Shown in pieces: positions 11,362 through 20,951 of a stretch of DNA of 38,290 nucleotides (its first letter is position 1; each line of letters begins with the position of its first letter). The notes beneath the pieces were generated by a model, which made no database searches, was not told the origin of the DNA, and saw only the letters and a list, made by a program, of their open reading frames with translations. This DNA is from Actinomortierella ambigua. Taxonomy: Eukaryota; Mortierellomycota; Mortierellomycetes; Mortierellales; Mortierellaceae. The stretch covers positions 1 to 38,290 of the forward strand of contig JAAAJB010000340.1 in assembly GCA_016098155.1 (NCBI GenBank). The letters run 5' to 3'. The translations under genes and the position numbers were made by a program.

Positions 11362-13825
11362 CTAGAGCTGTTGATTAGGGTCATACTGCGGGTCGTTGGT
11401 TCTGTGCACCACTGGTATCATCGCTCGTGACACCTCTTGGGGGCTGTTCACTCGCGACCGAGTCGTCTTCCGCGGGCTTTCTGCTCGTGACCGAGTCGTC
11501 TTCCGAGGGCTGTCTGCTCGTGACCGAGTCGTCTTCCGAGGGCTGTCTGCTCGTGACGAGGCGGCCGTCCTACGATAGTCGTTAGCCGGCGACCAATTCA
11601 TATCCTGAGAGTCGATTATCCATGACTGGATCGTTTGGGGGCTACCCGCTTGTGACAAAGCTATCTCATGTTGGTTGAATGTCGGTGGGTAGGCCATGGC
11701 GTGAGGGTTGTTCCTCCGTGGCCGAGTTGTCGCTTGAGCTTGTGGCGAAATCATCTCATGCGGGTTGCCTGCTGATGGCCATGCCTTTTCCCGATAGCCG
11801 TTTGCTTCTAGACGCCTTCCGTCACTACGACCGCTCCTCTCTCCGTCGTGCATCCGTTGCATTTTGTGGAGACCATCGTCACCATCCAATGACTTCAGGG
11901 CAAACCCACCCTGATTCTGACCCTTCTGCTTGGAACTACGACGTCGACGGAAGAAGAATACTACAAAGATCAGAACTCCCAAGACGACAATACCGCCAAC
12001 GATGCCTCCGATGAGAGCTGCACGAGAATTTGTCGCATTGGCCGACGAAGGACCCGTAGTACTTGGATCAGGGCCTCTCTCGTTAGGGCCTCCCTTATCA
12101 GGACGACTAGAGTTTCCTGGGGAAGGTGGGATGGGAGGTGCGTCGCTGAACGTTCCAGGTGGTGCTTGGACGAGCTGTGCCTTGGCCCAAGAAAAGGTGT
12201 TCAAATCGAAGAAATGAACTGCTGGTTGCGCCTGGACATTGGAGTCTATAGACAAGCACCCGAGATAGATAAAAGTGAGACAATGGGCGAGTGCCGTATG
12301 AGGTTGATGGACAACAGGTCAGTAAGAAGGTCAAGGATAGAAGTTACAATACTCCTTGCCCTTACCTGGAACAATGGCAATAACAACGTTGTTCGTGGTG
12401 GTGCAGGCGACGGCAGGTCCTTGAAAGTTAGGAGCAACGTTTACAGGGGTCACCAGGTCCCATTTTCCCACAGCCTCAGCAAACTTGTTCACGTACACTT
12501 GGTTGCCCGCGACGGCTATCATCTCGTTTGAAGCTATTAAAATTTAAATATCGCAAAACAATAATTGAGAAAAAAAGTATCGAGTCAATCTCACATATGT
12601 GACCAGAAAGCTAGTTCCGACACAACCGGATCTTACTTGATGTGAAGCACGGACTTGGAGCCACAAAACCATACATTTCCTATTAGTTCAGGTGCGAGAG
12701 ATATTCTTGACAATTGTTAGCCACAAGCACGAAAAAAAAGCACAGAACGTTCTTCATTGATGACCTGAAAAAGAAAAAGGCCTCAACACCAAGATTTACG
12801 CCGAATTTAGTCGCTTATTCTGACATGATACGGCAATGTCCAAAATTCAAGTAAAAGTGAGGGATCTTAAAAGAACTTACCTCCTTAGGAGGCTTGTCAG
12901 CGACGGGCGGGTTGAGCAAGAAATGTACACACCAACCGCCGACGTTGCCCAAACATTCTCCGGCTACGGCCTCTGAGTACCCTCCCCCACGGGCCGATGG
13001 TGGGACTGTGATAGGATGGAAACTGAGACTAGGTTGTCGCGCAGCATTAGCCATCGAAGGCACAACCTCTTGCCCACTCCAACTCTGCTTCCACGCAGCT
13101 GATTGCCTGGTCGTGGAATTGTTGCCGTCACTACCCCCGAGTGGACTCGAGGGAGAAGCCGACGGTGGTGCTTGTGTGCTGGATGATGTAGGAGAGCCGG
13201 CGTTCCCTGAACTTGGCGCATACTCAAGCTTAATCATTCGAAAACTCTGGCCATACAACTGCAGGATAGACAGGATGCCGCGGTTCTCTGATTTCTGAGG
13301 TGTATAGGTCCCAACAGAGATACTCATAGTACCAGGAAAGAAGGATGGTGATAAGACGGATGCATTCCAGATAGGAGCGAGTGGGTTGCTATGTGTCGCC
13401 CCTGGCGGCACACCGCGGCCTGGTGCTTTTACATGCCATGCCTGAGGAGTAGCGTTGACACTATTCACAGAAAGGACGGCATCGAGAAAAGGGGGAGCTG
13501 CAACCACTGCAGCAGCCGCAGGTGAGGAGCCGCTGCCATCAACACTTCCAGACGAGGTACCTGGTGGTGCAGGAGGACTGGTGCCTGGTTTTGTAGGGTT
13601 GGAGCCACTAGGAGGAGGAATTAATGAGGCAAGCGTCATGGAGACAAGAGGGCCTTTCGATGCTTGCAGACTCGGTGCCTGACGTTGGATCTGAAACGGA
13701 ATTGGCTGCTTCAAGTCAGACAGCATGATAGCATACAGGTCTCCAATGCCATTGCCTGTCGGCGAGTATTGGACCAGCAGGATGTTGTTCTGCACTGCCG
13801 CGGCAGCTTTTGCAGGGGAGCTCAT
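11362..13825 (-). CDS. Tandem membrane-protein paralog, copy 4 (subtype B)
   Basis: Exons 13825-12881, 12679-12637, 12533-12366 and 12245-11362 give 679 residues, the longest copy. Exon 3 (IAVAGNQVYVNKFAEAVGKW, ending ...VPG) is closest to copy 2, hence subtype B. Linkers resemble those of copy 3 (PPAPPGTSSGSVDGSGSS). The membrane segment is at about 461-484, again ALIGGIVGGIVVLGVLIFVV then FFFRRRR. From 12021 back to about 11853 the DNA is identical by eye to copy 2 over about 165 bases, although neighbouring stretches differ. The tail carries an expanded perfect repeat (ADSPRKTTRSR) and ends NDPQYDPNQQL. There is no signal peptide and no known family. Confidence 0.85.
11451..11549 (-). repeat. 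33-bp tandem repeat (three units) coding for 11-residue tail units
   Basis: Units start at 11451, 11484 and 11517; the last two are identical and the first has a few changes. Each encodes the 11-residue unit (R/A)DSPRKTTRSR in the tail of copy 4. The period equals that of the older, diverged repeats in all the tails, so this is a fresh expansion of the same unit. No spacers are present. Confidence 0.9.
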
Positions 13826-13949
13826 AGTGTGTCAGGTCAGGGCTGTTAAGAGACGAAGTAGGTCACAGGGGATTAAGGGAGGTACATAGAATTGAAGTAT
13901 GGGTGTAGCCGGGAGGAAAGAGGAAAGACAGAGACTGGTCCGAGTTTGC

Positions 13950-13970
13950 TCAAGGTGAATGGAGGAGCAT
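13950..13970 (-). promoter_or_regulatory. Conserved 6-codon upstream ORF of copy 4
   Basis: Identical MLLHSP-stop micro-ORF, 125 bases upstream of the copy 4 start. Here the base pattern before the ATG is CTA, not CCA, so a CCAAT box is not the conserved part. Confidence 0.55.
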
Positions 13971-15036
13971 TAGAATTGAATGGGGTTGAATGAGATGAAG
14001 GACCTGCTCCAAGAAGAAGAGAGAGAAGAGATACTCATTCGCTCGCTCACTTTGTGTCCAGCAGCATTGTTTGTAGTTATGGTGGTGAGAACAAGGGGAG
14101 GGGGGCAATACATTCGACCAGACACCCCGAGAAGGGTCCCCAATATGTTGCTACCACGATTCTTCTCAGACCGGTAGTACGGCCATGCAAGCCTTTATAG
14201 AAGTAGCCAGCTAAACACTCATCACCAGCGAGACGTGGCCTGGAAGTAAAAAGGGTCGTGGCAATATGGGCACCTGGAGGAAAGAGGGTGCTTGATTCGT
14301 TCACTCACCCACACACTCACCCACAGACAGACTTCACATGTGCTGATGCCCGCTTCTCTCATTCTAGGTCAGACCTATTCCTCATTGCATGTTTGGCGTC
14401 AGAGTCTAATTAGGCGGAGGTAGACCTGTCCCACGAAAGAGAGAGTGGGATGAATGGTGGAGGAGGTCTTGAATGAACCAAGAGAGGAGACCTCCATTGC
14501 GCGTTTTGTTTACATGAACCTGCAGGAGCGAGCCAGTGTGCAGGGCGGCGTGTGCAGCAATACATTGCAAATATAGTGGGAGAGAGCCCAACGAGAGGGG
14601 CACGAAGCAGGAAACGTCGCACAACTGCTTTGGCAACAAACACTCTAGCCATGTTGCCGAAAAGACGGGTGCATGATGGGCGCCAAAGCCGATACTCATG
14701 GGCGCAAATGGTTGCATGCAACATAGTCTAATAGCTCAGCACTTGGCAACAGTACGAAAAAAAAAACCAGCTATCTGCGCCCTGCCATAGGATTATCTTG
14801 TCATTGAACTCCTGTGCAAACTTATCCATGGATAGTGGCCAATGGTTCAGCGGACAGAGCTGACCTTATTCGAGGGAGGGACATTGTTTTGATCCACACG
14901 ATGCATATTCGGCATACATGGAAAGCCCCACATCCTCACCCAAAAAAGAAGTTTGAAAAACAGCCTAAAAGAATCGTTAGGTTCAGCCCCTGATTTTAAT
15001 AATGGTATAATAGTCCGAATGTCACCAGTAAACAGC
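13971..15036. other. Intergenic region with a possible LTR-like fragment
   Basis: No convincing gene is seen. Between about 14110 and 14340 the minus strand has a TATAAAGG box, then about 50 bases later GTGGTAGCAACATATTGGGG followed by ACCC, which recalls the end of an LTR and the start of an internal region. No second LTR or retroelement coding is visible. The open frames near 14406-14724 overlap each other, lack known motifs and are not called. Confidence 0.3.
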
Positions 15037-17946
15037 TTAGAGAAACTGAGAGAGGCCATGCGAAATCGGAGGTAGCCACGCCGACAGCGGGATGTCATCC
15101 AAGGCCTGCCGGATATCGTTCCATCGCACAGCAACCTGTGCACAAGATGATGGAAGCACCTCGCATAGCGCTGCCTCATACTGTGCACAAAACTCTTCCA
15201 TCGTTCGGCGCTTCCGGCGGTCCTTGTGAAAGTCCATACAGTCCAGGTAGCATGTGAAGGAAGCGAGTCGATGCCAATTACTCCCCTCGTTGATGCTGCT
15301 GCTGGTGTGGTGGTGATGACTGCCAGTCTTGTGGTTGTTGATACTGTAGCTCTTCTCGCTCGCCTCCATAAGAAGAGAATCCAATGCTTGGGCCCATTCT
15401 GCCACGGGGTGCTTCTTGTGGCGACCACCATTGCCATCACTCCCTCTATCGCCGTTATTGCTGCTGCTACTGCTGCTCCTGCTCTTGCTACCGCCTGAGG
15501 AGAAGAGTGACTTCAATGGAGACCTTTTTTTCTTGCGACCTTGATTGGTCTCCGCAATTACCTCACAAGAACCACCATCGATCCGTCGTAGATGCCGACA
15601 CCGAGCGAGATTAGTCCAATTGTTCAGCCGATCCTCTCTCGTGGGCTCTACGGCCATCCATCGCAGGTTTGGTAATTCCAGAACCTTCATTTCATCATCG
15701 TCGTCGCCATCTTCATCTTCGTCGCTACCACCACCTTCCTTCAATTTGTCCTCGCGATCGCTGCTCCCCTCAGGTCGTCGAGGCCATGGTGACGGGATCC
15801 TCACCGTCCTCGGCTGTTTGAGCGCACGCAGGCTGTAAGGCGGGCGATACATCGGGTGGCTGCGTACGATCAAACCTGTAACGCCCCTTTTAGGAGGGGG
15901 CTGGTGCCAATCATAGGGCCACGGGGAATTATCGGATCCCTGACGAATAAAATCATGTCCTCGTAGGACAACGTGTTGCAGGTGTTGTAATCGGCCCAGG
16001 AAACAGATACCCGATTCAGGATCGAGATCAAAGGCATGGTGGACAAATCGGAGCTCTAGCGTCTCGAGTCTCGGGCAACTCACGACAATCAGGCCACAGA
16101 TCCCACGCGACGCTCGGAGGTAGCCCGTGTGGCCATCCATTTGCGTGTAGGGCGCCTGTGTACAATAGTAATCGTACGGATTGATGGTCAGCACAAGCTG
16201 TCGGAGACCCTTGCAAGCCCAGGGCAATGTTGGGACGATGGCGTCCCGTGAGCGCAGGAGCTCTGCTAGATAGTCCTCGTTCGTCCTGCAAAACTCGCTC
16301 TGTGACGATCCGAATGATGATGGTTTTGCTGTTGGACGGGCAGGTGGAGGACAAGGATCGTAGTATTTGGGGTAGAATTCCAGCCCTGGGAGAATCGCGT
16401 CTTGGAGGTGGATAGCCGCATCGCTGAGTAGAAAGTGGTGGACGGACTCTGACAGCCCAGTATGACAGACCTGCATCCCTGTCACCTCGAGTCGCGTCAG
16501 ATGTCGATTGGGTATTCCATATAGATTACGCGTACAAACCACAGCGGTCTGTGTCTGAATATTGTACATCTCTGCCTGCATGAACACAATCCTCTGCTGT
16601 TGCTGGTGTTGCTGGTGTTGCTGCTCCTCCTCCTCTTGGCGCTGGTGCTGTGGTTGTGATGGGTCTGCCAAGGACCATTGGATTTCTGGCCACAGATACG
16701 TAGCGACATGCCTTATCGTGTTTAGCCTATCAGGTCCCCTTATATCACCGACTTGAAACCATTGCAGATTGGGACACGCCCTTGCCCAGGGCGCCAGGAT
16801 CTCCCACCGGAGTATTTCGTGGTCCCGAAATAGGGTTCCAAGATCGTGGGACCCAAGTTCTCGCAGCGATACATGGGTGAGCTGCGGGGTTCCCACGGCC
16901 AGGAGGAGGCGGTGAAGGTCGTCTAGGCTGATTCGCACTCGACGAAGACTAAGTGTCGTCAGTCGGAGATAGCCGACCATGGAGCCGGCATTGTCTACTT
17001 TCCAGAGCGCTGGAGGGAGTCGTGGGATGAAAATCTTTTGAAGCAACAAGTGCCTTAACCGGGGTAGCAGGGAAGAGTAACCGTCGTGGTCGTGGTCGCG
17101 GTTGTTGTCGTGGTCGTCGTTGGCTTCTTTATCGCCAGAAGTAGGATCGACAAGGGACATGAGACGCTCTTTGCTATTGCTGAGCTCTACAAGCTCGAGT
17201 AGAGTGATTTGGTGCTCTACGCTTGTTCTGACATCCACGAGCTTGAGAAGAGTTATTTGTTGACGCAAGCCTGGTATGGACAGCACCCGCACCACATCCG
17301 CAAAATGAACACAGTGATCGAAGGATAGCTCACAAAGCGTGCCAAGCGAAGGGTGAGGAAGACGACTGGCCGACCTCTCTGCACCCAAGCGTGACGACGA
17401 CGAGGATGACGATGACGACGATGATGATGATGCTGACGGTAACAACAACAGCAGCAACAAGAGCAACAACAGCGAGGAATCGTCACTGCCGCCTTCTTGC
17501 GAAAGGGAATCCGGCATCGTGTGAATAAACTGAAACGATGCAGCTGCTGCCGCTGCCGCTGACGCTGTATCGCGCGGAATGGGGTCGCCAGCAGGCTTTC
17601 CCAACGAGAGAGGTGGATGACACACCAGTTGGTGAGCACCATTCAAAAACTCAAACGGGTTCTCGGGTATGCCCTGCTCTGGGCTCCATTGGATCGACCG
17701 AAACGACGCCTGGGAACGGCGGCCTACGCTGTACCAAAAGCGGCTCACCAGCAAGGGCCGCCACCAGCCACGTGGCCGACGGGTCAGAGTGTCGTTGTTT
17801 GGGGAGAGGCTGTCCATCATCAGGGCAGATGCGTCAGGCCATAGGAGATATTGGAATACGGCTAGAAGCACTTCGGGAACATCCAAAGCCCTGTGGTGGC
17901 CTTTAGGAGGCGGTTTCCAGTAAGGCGGTGGCCAAGGAATGTCCAT
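15037..17946 (-). CDS. Large F-box / leucine-rich protein, paralog 1
   Basis: An intronless frame of 969 residues from MDIPWPPPYW. An upstream in-frame ATG at 18042 would add a stretch rich in F, I and L coded by T-rich leader sequence, so 17946 is preferred. Residues about 14-75 form an F-box-like domain: HHRALDVPEVLLAVFQYLLW, a loop, then WWRPLLVSRFWYSVG. The rest is a leucine-rich, solenoid-like region with repeated L..L.L patterns, including RHLLLQKIF, LTRLEVTGMQV and CPRLETLELRFVHH. Low-complexity insertions break it up: poly-Leu then poly-Ser near 17395-17470, Gln/His-rich near 16600, acidic near 15690. F-box proteins of this build normally join SCF ubiquitin ligases through Skp1 and choose substrates with the repeats; that role is inferred from the family. 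It shares order and motifs with the neighbour at 18205-20481. Confidence 0.85.
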   Translation of the reverse strand: MDIPWPPPYWKPPPKGHHRALDVPEVLLAVFQYLLWPDASALMMDSLSPNNDTLTRRPRGWWRPLLVSRFWYSVGRRSQASFRSIQWSPEQGIPENPFEFLNGAHQLVCHPPLSLGKPAGDPIPRDTASAAAAAAASFQFIHTMPDSLSQEGGSDDSSLLLLLLLLLLLPSASSSSSSSSSSSSSRLGAERSASRLPHPSLGTLCELSFDHCVHFADVVRVLSIPGLRQQITLLKLVDVRTSVEHQITLLELVELSNSKERLMSLVDPTSGDKEANDDHDNNRDHDHDGYSSLLPRLRHLLLQKIFIPRLPPALWKVDNAGSMVGYLRLTTLSLRRVRISLDDLHRLLLAVGTPQLTHVSLRELGSHDLGTLFRDHEILRWEILAPWARACPNLQWFQVGDIRGPDRLNTIRHVATYLWPEIQWSLADPSQPQHQRQEEEEQQHQQHQQQQRIVFMQAEMYNIQTQTAVVCTRNLYGIPNRHLTRLEVTGMQVCHTGLSESVHHFLLSDAAIHLQDAILPGLEFYPKYYDPCPPPARPTAKPSSFGSSQSEFCRTNEDYLAELLRSRDAIVPTLPWACKGLRQLVLTINPYDYYCTQAPYTQMDGHTGYLRASRGICGLIVVSCPRLETLELRFVHHAFDLDPESGICFLGRLQHLQHVVLRGHDFIRQGSDNSPWPYDWHQPPPKRGVTGLIVRSHPMYRPPYSLRALKQPRTVRIPSPWPRRPEGSSDREDKLKEGGGSDEDEDGDDDDEMKVLELPNLRWMAVEPTREDRLNNWTNLARCRHLRRIDGGSCEVIAETNQGRKKKRSPLKSLFSSGGSKSRSSSSSSNNGDRGSDGNGGRHKKHPVAEWAQALDSLLMEASEKSYSINNHKTGSHHHHTSSSINEGSNWHRLASFTCYLDCMDFHKDRRKRRTMEEFCAQYEAALCEVLPSSCAQVAVRWNDIRQALDDIPLSAWLPPISHGLSQFL

Positions 17947-18204
17947 GATGAGAGCAAAAAAAAAAAAGGCGAATGGAATGAAATGCAATTGAACCACAAT
18001 TGAAAGCAAACAAATGTTTCTCGACCGTTTGATGTAGGACAAACAATTTCAAAGGGCTCTCACATGCAGAATCACGCACCTGTCAACTCAAACTCATTTG
18101 CCACTACACAATGCTTTGTGAGTGGACAGGTTTACTCCAAGAAGAGACTACTATACGTACAACATGACATGTCTACCACGCGTACATTTCCCTTTCCAAC
18201 ACCA

Positions 18205-20481
18205 CTACAACAACACGACAGAGTCTGTGCTCCACTGTACCTCGACCTGGACCTGGGGTGGCAGTACATTCTGGAGTGCCTGTCTGTACTGGTCAACCGG
18301 CACCTCGACCACACGCCGCTTGCGGATACTCTTTGGAAGATGAGCGTCGTACCTCTCAATCATGAGAGTGAAGGTTTGAAGTCGACTCCAGCAGCTTCCC
18401 TCGCCCTCTCTCATCCTCGCTGCCATGTCAGTTTCCACCTGTGTAGCCAAACCATCATTTCCTCGTAAGCCAAGCACGGCCTCCAATTGTTTGGTCCAAG
18501 CTGGTCGCTGATGTTTGTAGTGGCTATCCCATAGTGCTCCATACAAGGTCGCTAAAGTCGAAAATGGTCCACCCACCGCATCATTATGCTCGGGTGAGTC
18601 GAGCCTCGCCAAGTACCGACAACGTGCGAGATTTGTCCATTGCTGCACATAGTCATTCTCCATGGGATGGACTGCCATCCATCGAAGCATCGAGAGACCA
18701 TCTTCAGTAACAGTAGTCCTAGTAGCAGAAGCAGCAGCAGCAGCAGCGTTCGTTCTCTGGCTTGTAAGGCTCCTTGTGCTGGCACTTGCTTGGGATGAGA
18801 GCCTCGTCAATGACGAGAGAATCGACAACGATGGCGACGGCATGGCCTGGTCCTGGTTCCGCCGAGGAACACCTTGTTGTGTGGTAACATTGGTCCCCCA
18901 GAGGACAAAATGTTCCAGGTCCTTCAGTCGACCCAGGAAACAGAGGCCGCCATCCGGGTCAAGGCCCACAGGTTGTTTGGTGAACCGCAACTCCAAATGG
19001 ACAAGGTGGGGACAACTCGTCACGACAAAGCCACAAACACCTCGTGAGATTCGCTCGAAACGTGTTGCCTGGGTGTTCTGTGCAGGGTTTATGGATAGAA
19101 AGAGTCGTTTGAGCGAGGAGCAGGACCATGGTCCTGTCCTTTGGGCATAGCGTTCTGGAAAGTCGCCTGAAGGAGGCGGTGGATCGAAAGACGGACCTGG
19201 ATTAAGCACTGGGGAATAGTATTCGATCCCCGATAGGTAGAGCTCCTGAAGCTGACGAGCGCCCTCGCTGCAGAGAAACCGGTGAAGCATCGTCGGCATC
19301 ATCGTCGAACCACGGTACTCGCCTACAATCTCGAGACGCGTCAGACTGTGAGTGAACGCCATCCACGGCTTGCGAACTAGTGGGAAGTTGACGTGTTGGA
19401 GACACTCGAGTCGTTGTAGTCCGGGAAAGAATTCCTTTAGAGACAACATCAAATCAAACGATGACTGTTCGTCCCAGTCGCCCACCTTTATACAGCGCAA
19501 ACCGGGACACCTTGGCGACCATCTCCTCAGGAACGGTGTCGGGAGCAGGTGGGTTGTCGCATAGCGTCGATGCCCCAACGGACTAGACTCGTTTGGAAAG
19601 GCGATGTCCCGCAGACTCAATTGCTCAAGCGAAGCGCCAGACACGGCCAACAACAGACGATGAAGGTCCTCTTCCACGACGATAGTCACGCTCTCCAACC
19701 GAAACGTCGTCAGCTGTAGCATCTGGTCCGGCGACCACGAAGGAGGGGAGGGTGACACTTGCGCATTGCTGATGAATAGGTGCTTCAAATGCGGCAGTGG
19801 CAACTCATAGAGCGCACGGGGATATGGCGCCAGCTCTGCGGATAACGTGGGCCTTTCTTCGTTCGTCAACAGATAAAACAGTGGAATTTGCTTGCGACGG
19901 TTGGGGTGAAACACCAACTTGAGCAATGTAAGCTGGCGGCTCAAGCCGTTGATTGTCAACACTCTCCATATCGGCCACTTCAGAGGCTGGTCATGATATA
20001 TTGGGGCGTATGGTGGACTTGTTAGAGGAGACTCCTCTTCCAGGCACACCTCACGCAAAGGTAGAAGGGGCGGTGCAGAGACATTTGTGCCGGGCTGTGG
20101 CTCGGCCGTATGTGGGCGAAAGAGGTCCACAAGGCCCCCAATAGCAAGCTCTACACCAGGGTGGTGCACATACGCGGGAGGAAACTTCAAGTGGAGTCGG
20201 TGGCAACGTGCCAGCATCTTGGATGCACTTTTGTCATCGGTGGCTCTTGCCAACTGACTATAGGTCACGGTGCGGAAGCCGGCGTGAGAACCCACATTGT
20301 ACCATTGGCGGCATGTGAGGAGAGGGTACCAGAACCCGGATGGAAGGCCGTGAGGAAGGTCGTCGGTCATCAGCGAGGCCATGTCAGGCCAGAGGAGGTA
20401 CCTGAAAACATGAAGTAAAACCTCTGGCACATCTAATGCAGGGTGATGTCGCTTGGTAGGCGTGTACAGATGGCTGTTCAT
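18205..20481 (-). CDS. F-box / leucine-rich protein, paralog 2
   Basis: An intronless 758-residue frame starting MNSHLYTPTKRHHPALDVPE. Residues 9-65 hold the F-box-like segment (ALDVPEVLLHVFRYLLWPDM, then YPLLTCRQWYNVG). The C-terminal two thirds is leucine-rich and collinear with paralog 1: RGVCGFVVTSCPHLVHLELR and LDPDGGLCFLGRLKDLEHF match RGICGLIVVSCPRLETLELR and LDPESGICFLGRLQHLQHV. It lacks the long homopolymer insertions of paralog 1 apart from a short Ala run (AAAAAS). It is a likely SCF substrate receptor by family; the substrate is unknown. It lies 259 bases upstream of paralog 1 on the same strand, as expected for a tandem duplicate. Confidence 0.87.
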   Translation of the reverse strand: MNSHLYTPTKRHHPALDVPEVLLHVFRYLLWPDMASLMTDDLPHGLPSGFWYPLLTCRQWYNVGSHAGFRTVTYSQLARATDDKSASKMLARCHRLHLKFPPAYVHHPGVELAIGGLVDLFRPHTAEPQPGTNVSAPPLLPLREVCLEEESPLTSPPYAPIYHDQPLKWPIWRVLTINGLSRQLTLLKLVFHPNRRKQIPLFYLLTNEERPTLSAELAPYPRALYELPLPHLKHLFISNAQVSPSPPSWSPDQMLQLTTFRLESVTIVVEEDLHRLLLAVSGASLEQLSLRDIAFPNESSPLGHRRYATTHLLPTPFLRRWSPRCPGLRCIKVGDWDEQSSFDLMLSLKEFFPGLQRLECLQHVNFPLVRKPWMAFTHSLTRLEIVGEYRGSTMMPTMLHRFLCSEGARQLQELYLSGIEYYSPVLNPGPSFDPPPPSGDFPERYAQRTGPWSCSSLKRLFLSINPAQNTQATRFERISRGVCGFVVTSCPHLVHLELRFTKQPVGLDPDGGLCFLGRLKDLEHFVLWGTNVTTQQGVPRRNQDQAMPSPSLSILSSLTRLSSQASASTRSLTSQRTNAAAAAASATRTTVTEDGLSMLRWMAVHPMENDYVQQWTNLARCRYLARLDSPEHNDAVGGPFSTLATLYGALWDSHYKHQRPAWTKQLEAVLGLRGNDGLATQVETDMAARMREGEGSCWSRLQTFTLMIERYDAHLPKSIRKRRVVEVPVDQYRQALQNVLPPQVQVEVQWSTDSVVLL

Positions 20482-20951
20482 TGAAATGATTGATTAACAA
20501 TGAATGCCAAATTAAGCTTTTTTTTACGCGAGTCCCCCCATTTTGGGTTGCTGGGCGACAGACTTGGGCTCTTCCTTGTTTCCCTCACGCAATTTGAGAA
20601 GGAAAGAGAGGAGAAAGCGCGCACCCAAACCCACAGTAGGGAGGGGCGAGGGAGAGAGCGAGAAAATGAGAGAGAGAAAGAGGGTGACAGAGAGAGGGGA
20701 GGAGTGAGATAAAGAGGGCAACTGTCGTGGACCTCCGAGGAACGACCTCCGAGGAACAGTCAAATTTTCATCGCGCTTCCGCGCGTCTTTAAGTTTTGTG
20801 ACAAGACGAGGAGCAACACCTCGTACAAACAAAAGAGAGAGAGAGCGGGCCTCTTTAAACCCTACTCCGCGTGGCAAAAACAGGATTTTGACTTTATGAC
20901 AAAGATAGTGAGCGCAACTACAAAAAAAAAATAAAATAAAATAAAATAAAA
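20482..20951. other. Intergenic region, GA-rich
   Basis: 470 bases between F-box paralog 2 and the next minus-strand gene. It holds a GA-rich stretch (about 20630-20710), a short direct repeat (GACCTCCGAGGAAC twice at about 20731-20758) and an AAATA-type tandem near 20930-20950. No gene is seen. Confidence 0.6.

Noticed and set aside
11451..11549. CRISPR-like array
   Set aside because: The 33-bp units are directly contiguous with no spacers and stay in frame inside a coding exon.
14406..14724. Two overlapping minus-strand frames of about 104 residues
   Set aside because: They occupy the same bases in different frames, have no known motif and no partner exon.
14831..14900. tRNA-like stretch (GGTTCAGCGGACAGAGC)
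   Set aside because: Only a D-arm-like similarity; no anticodon arm, T-arm or acceptor pairing could be found.
17947..18042. Upstream start for F-box paralog 1
   Set aside because: The added residues come from a T-rich leader next to the internal ATG, and the paralog starts just before its own F-box.
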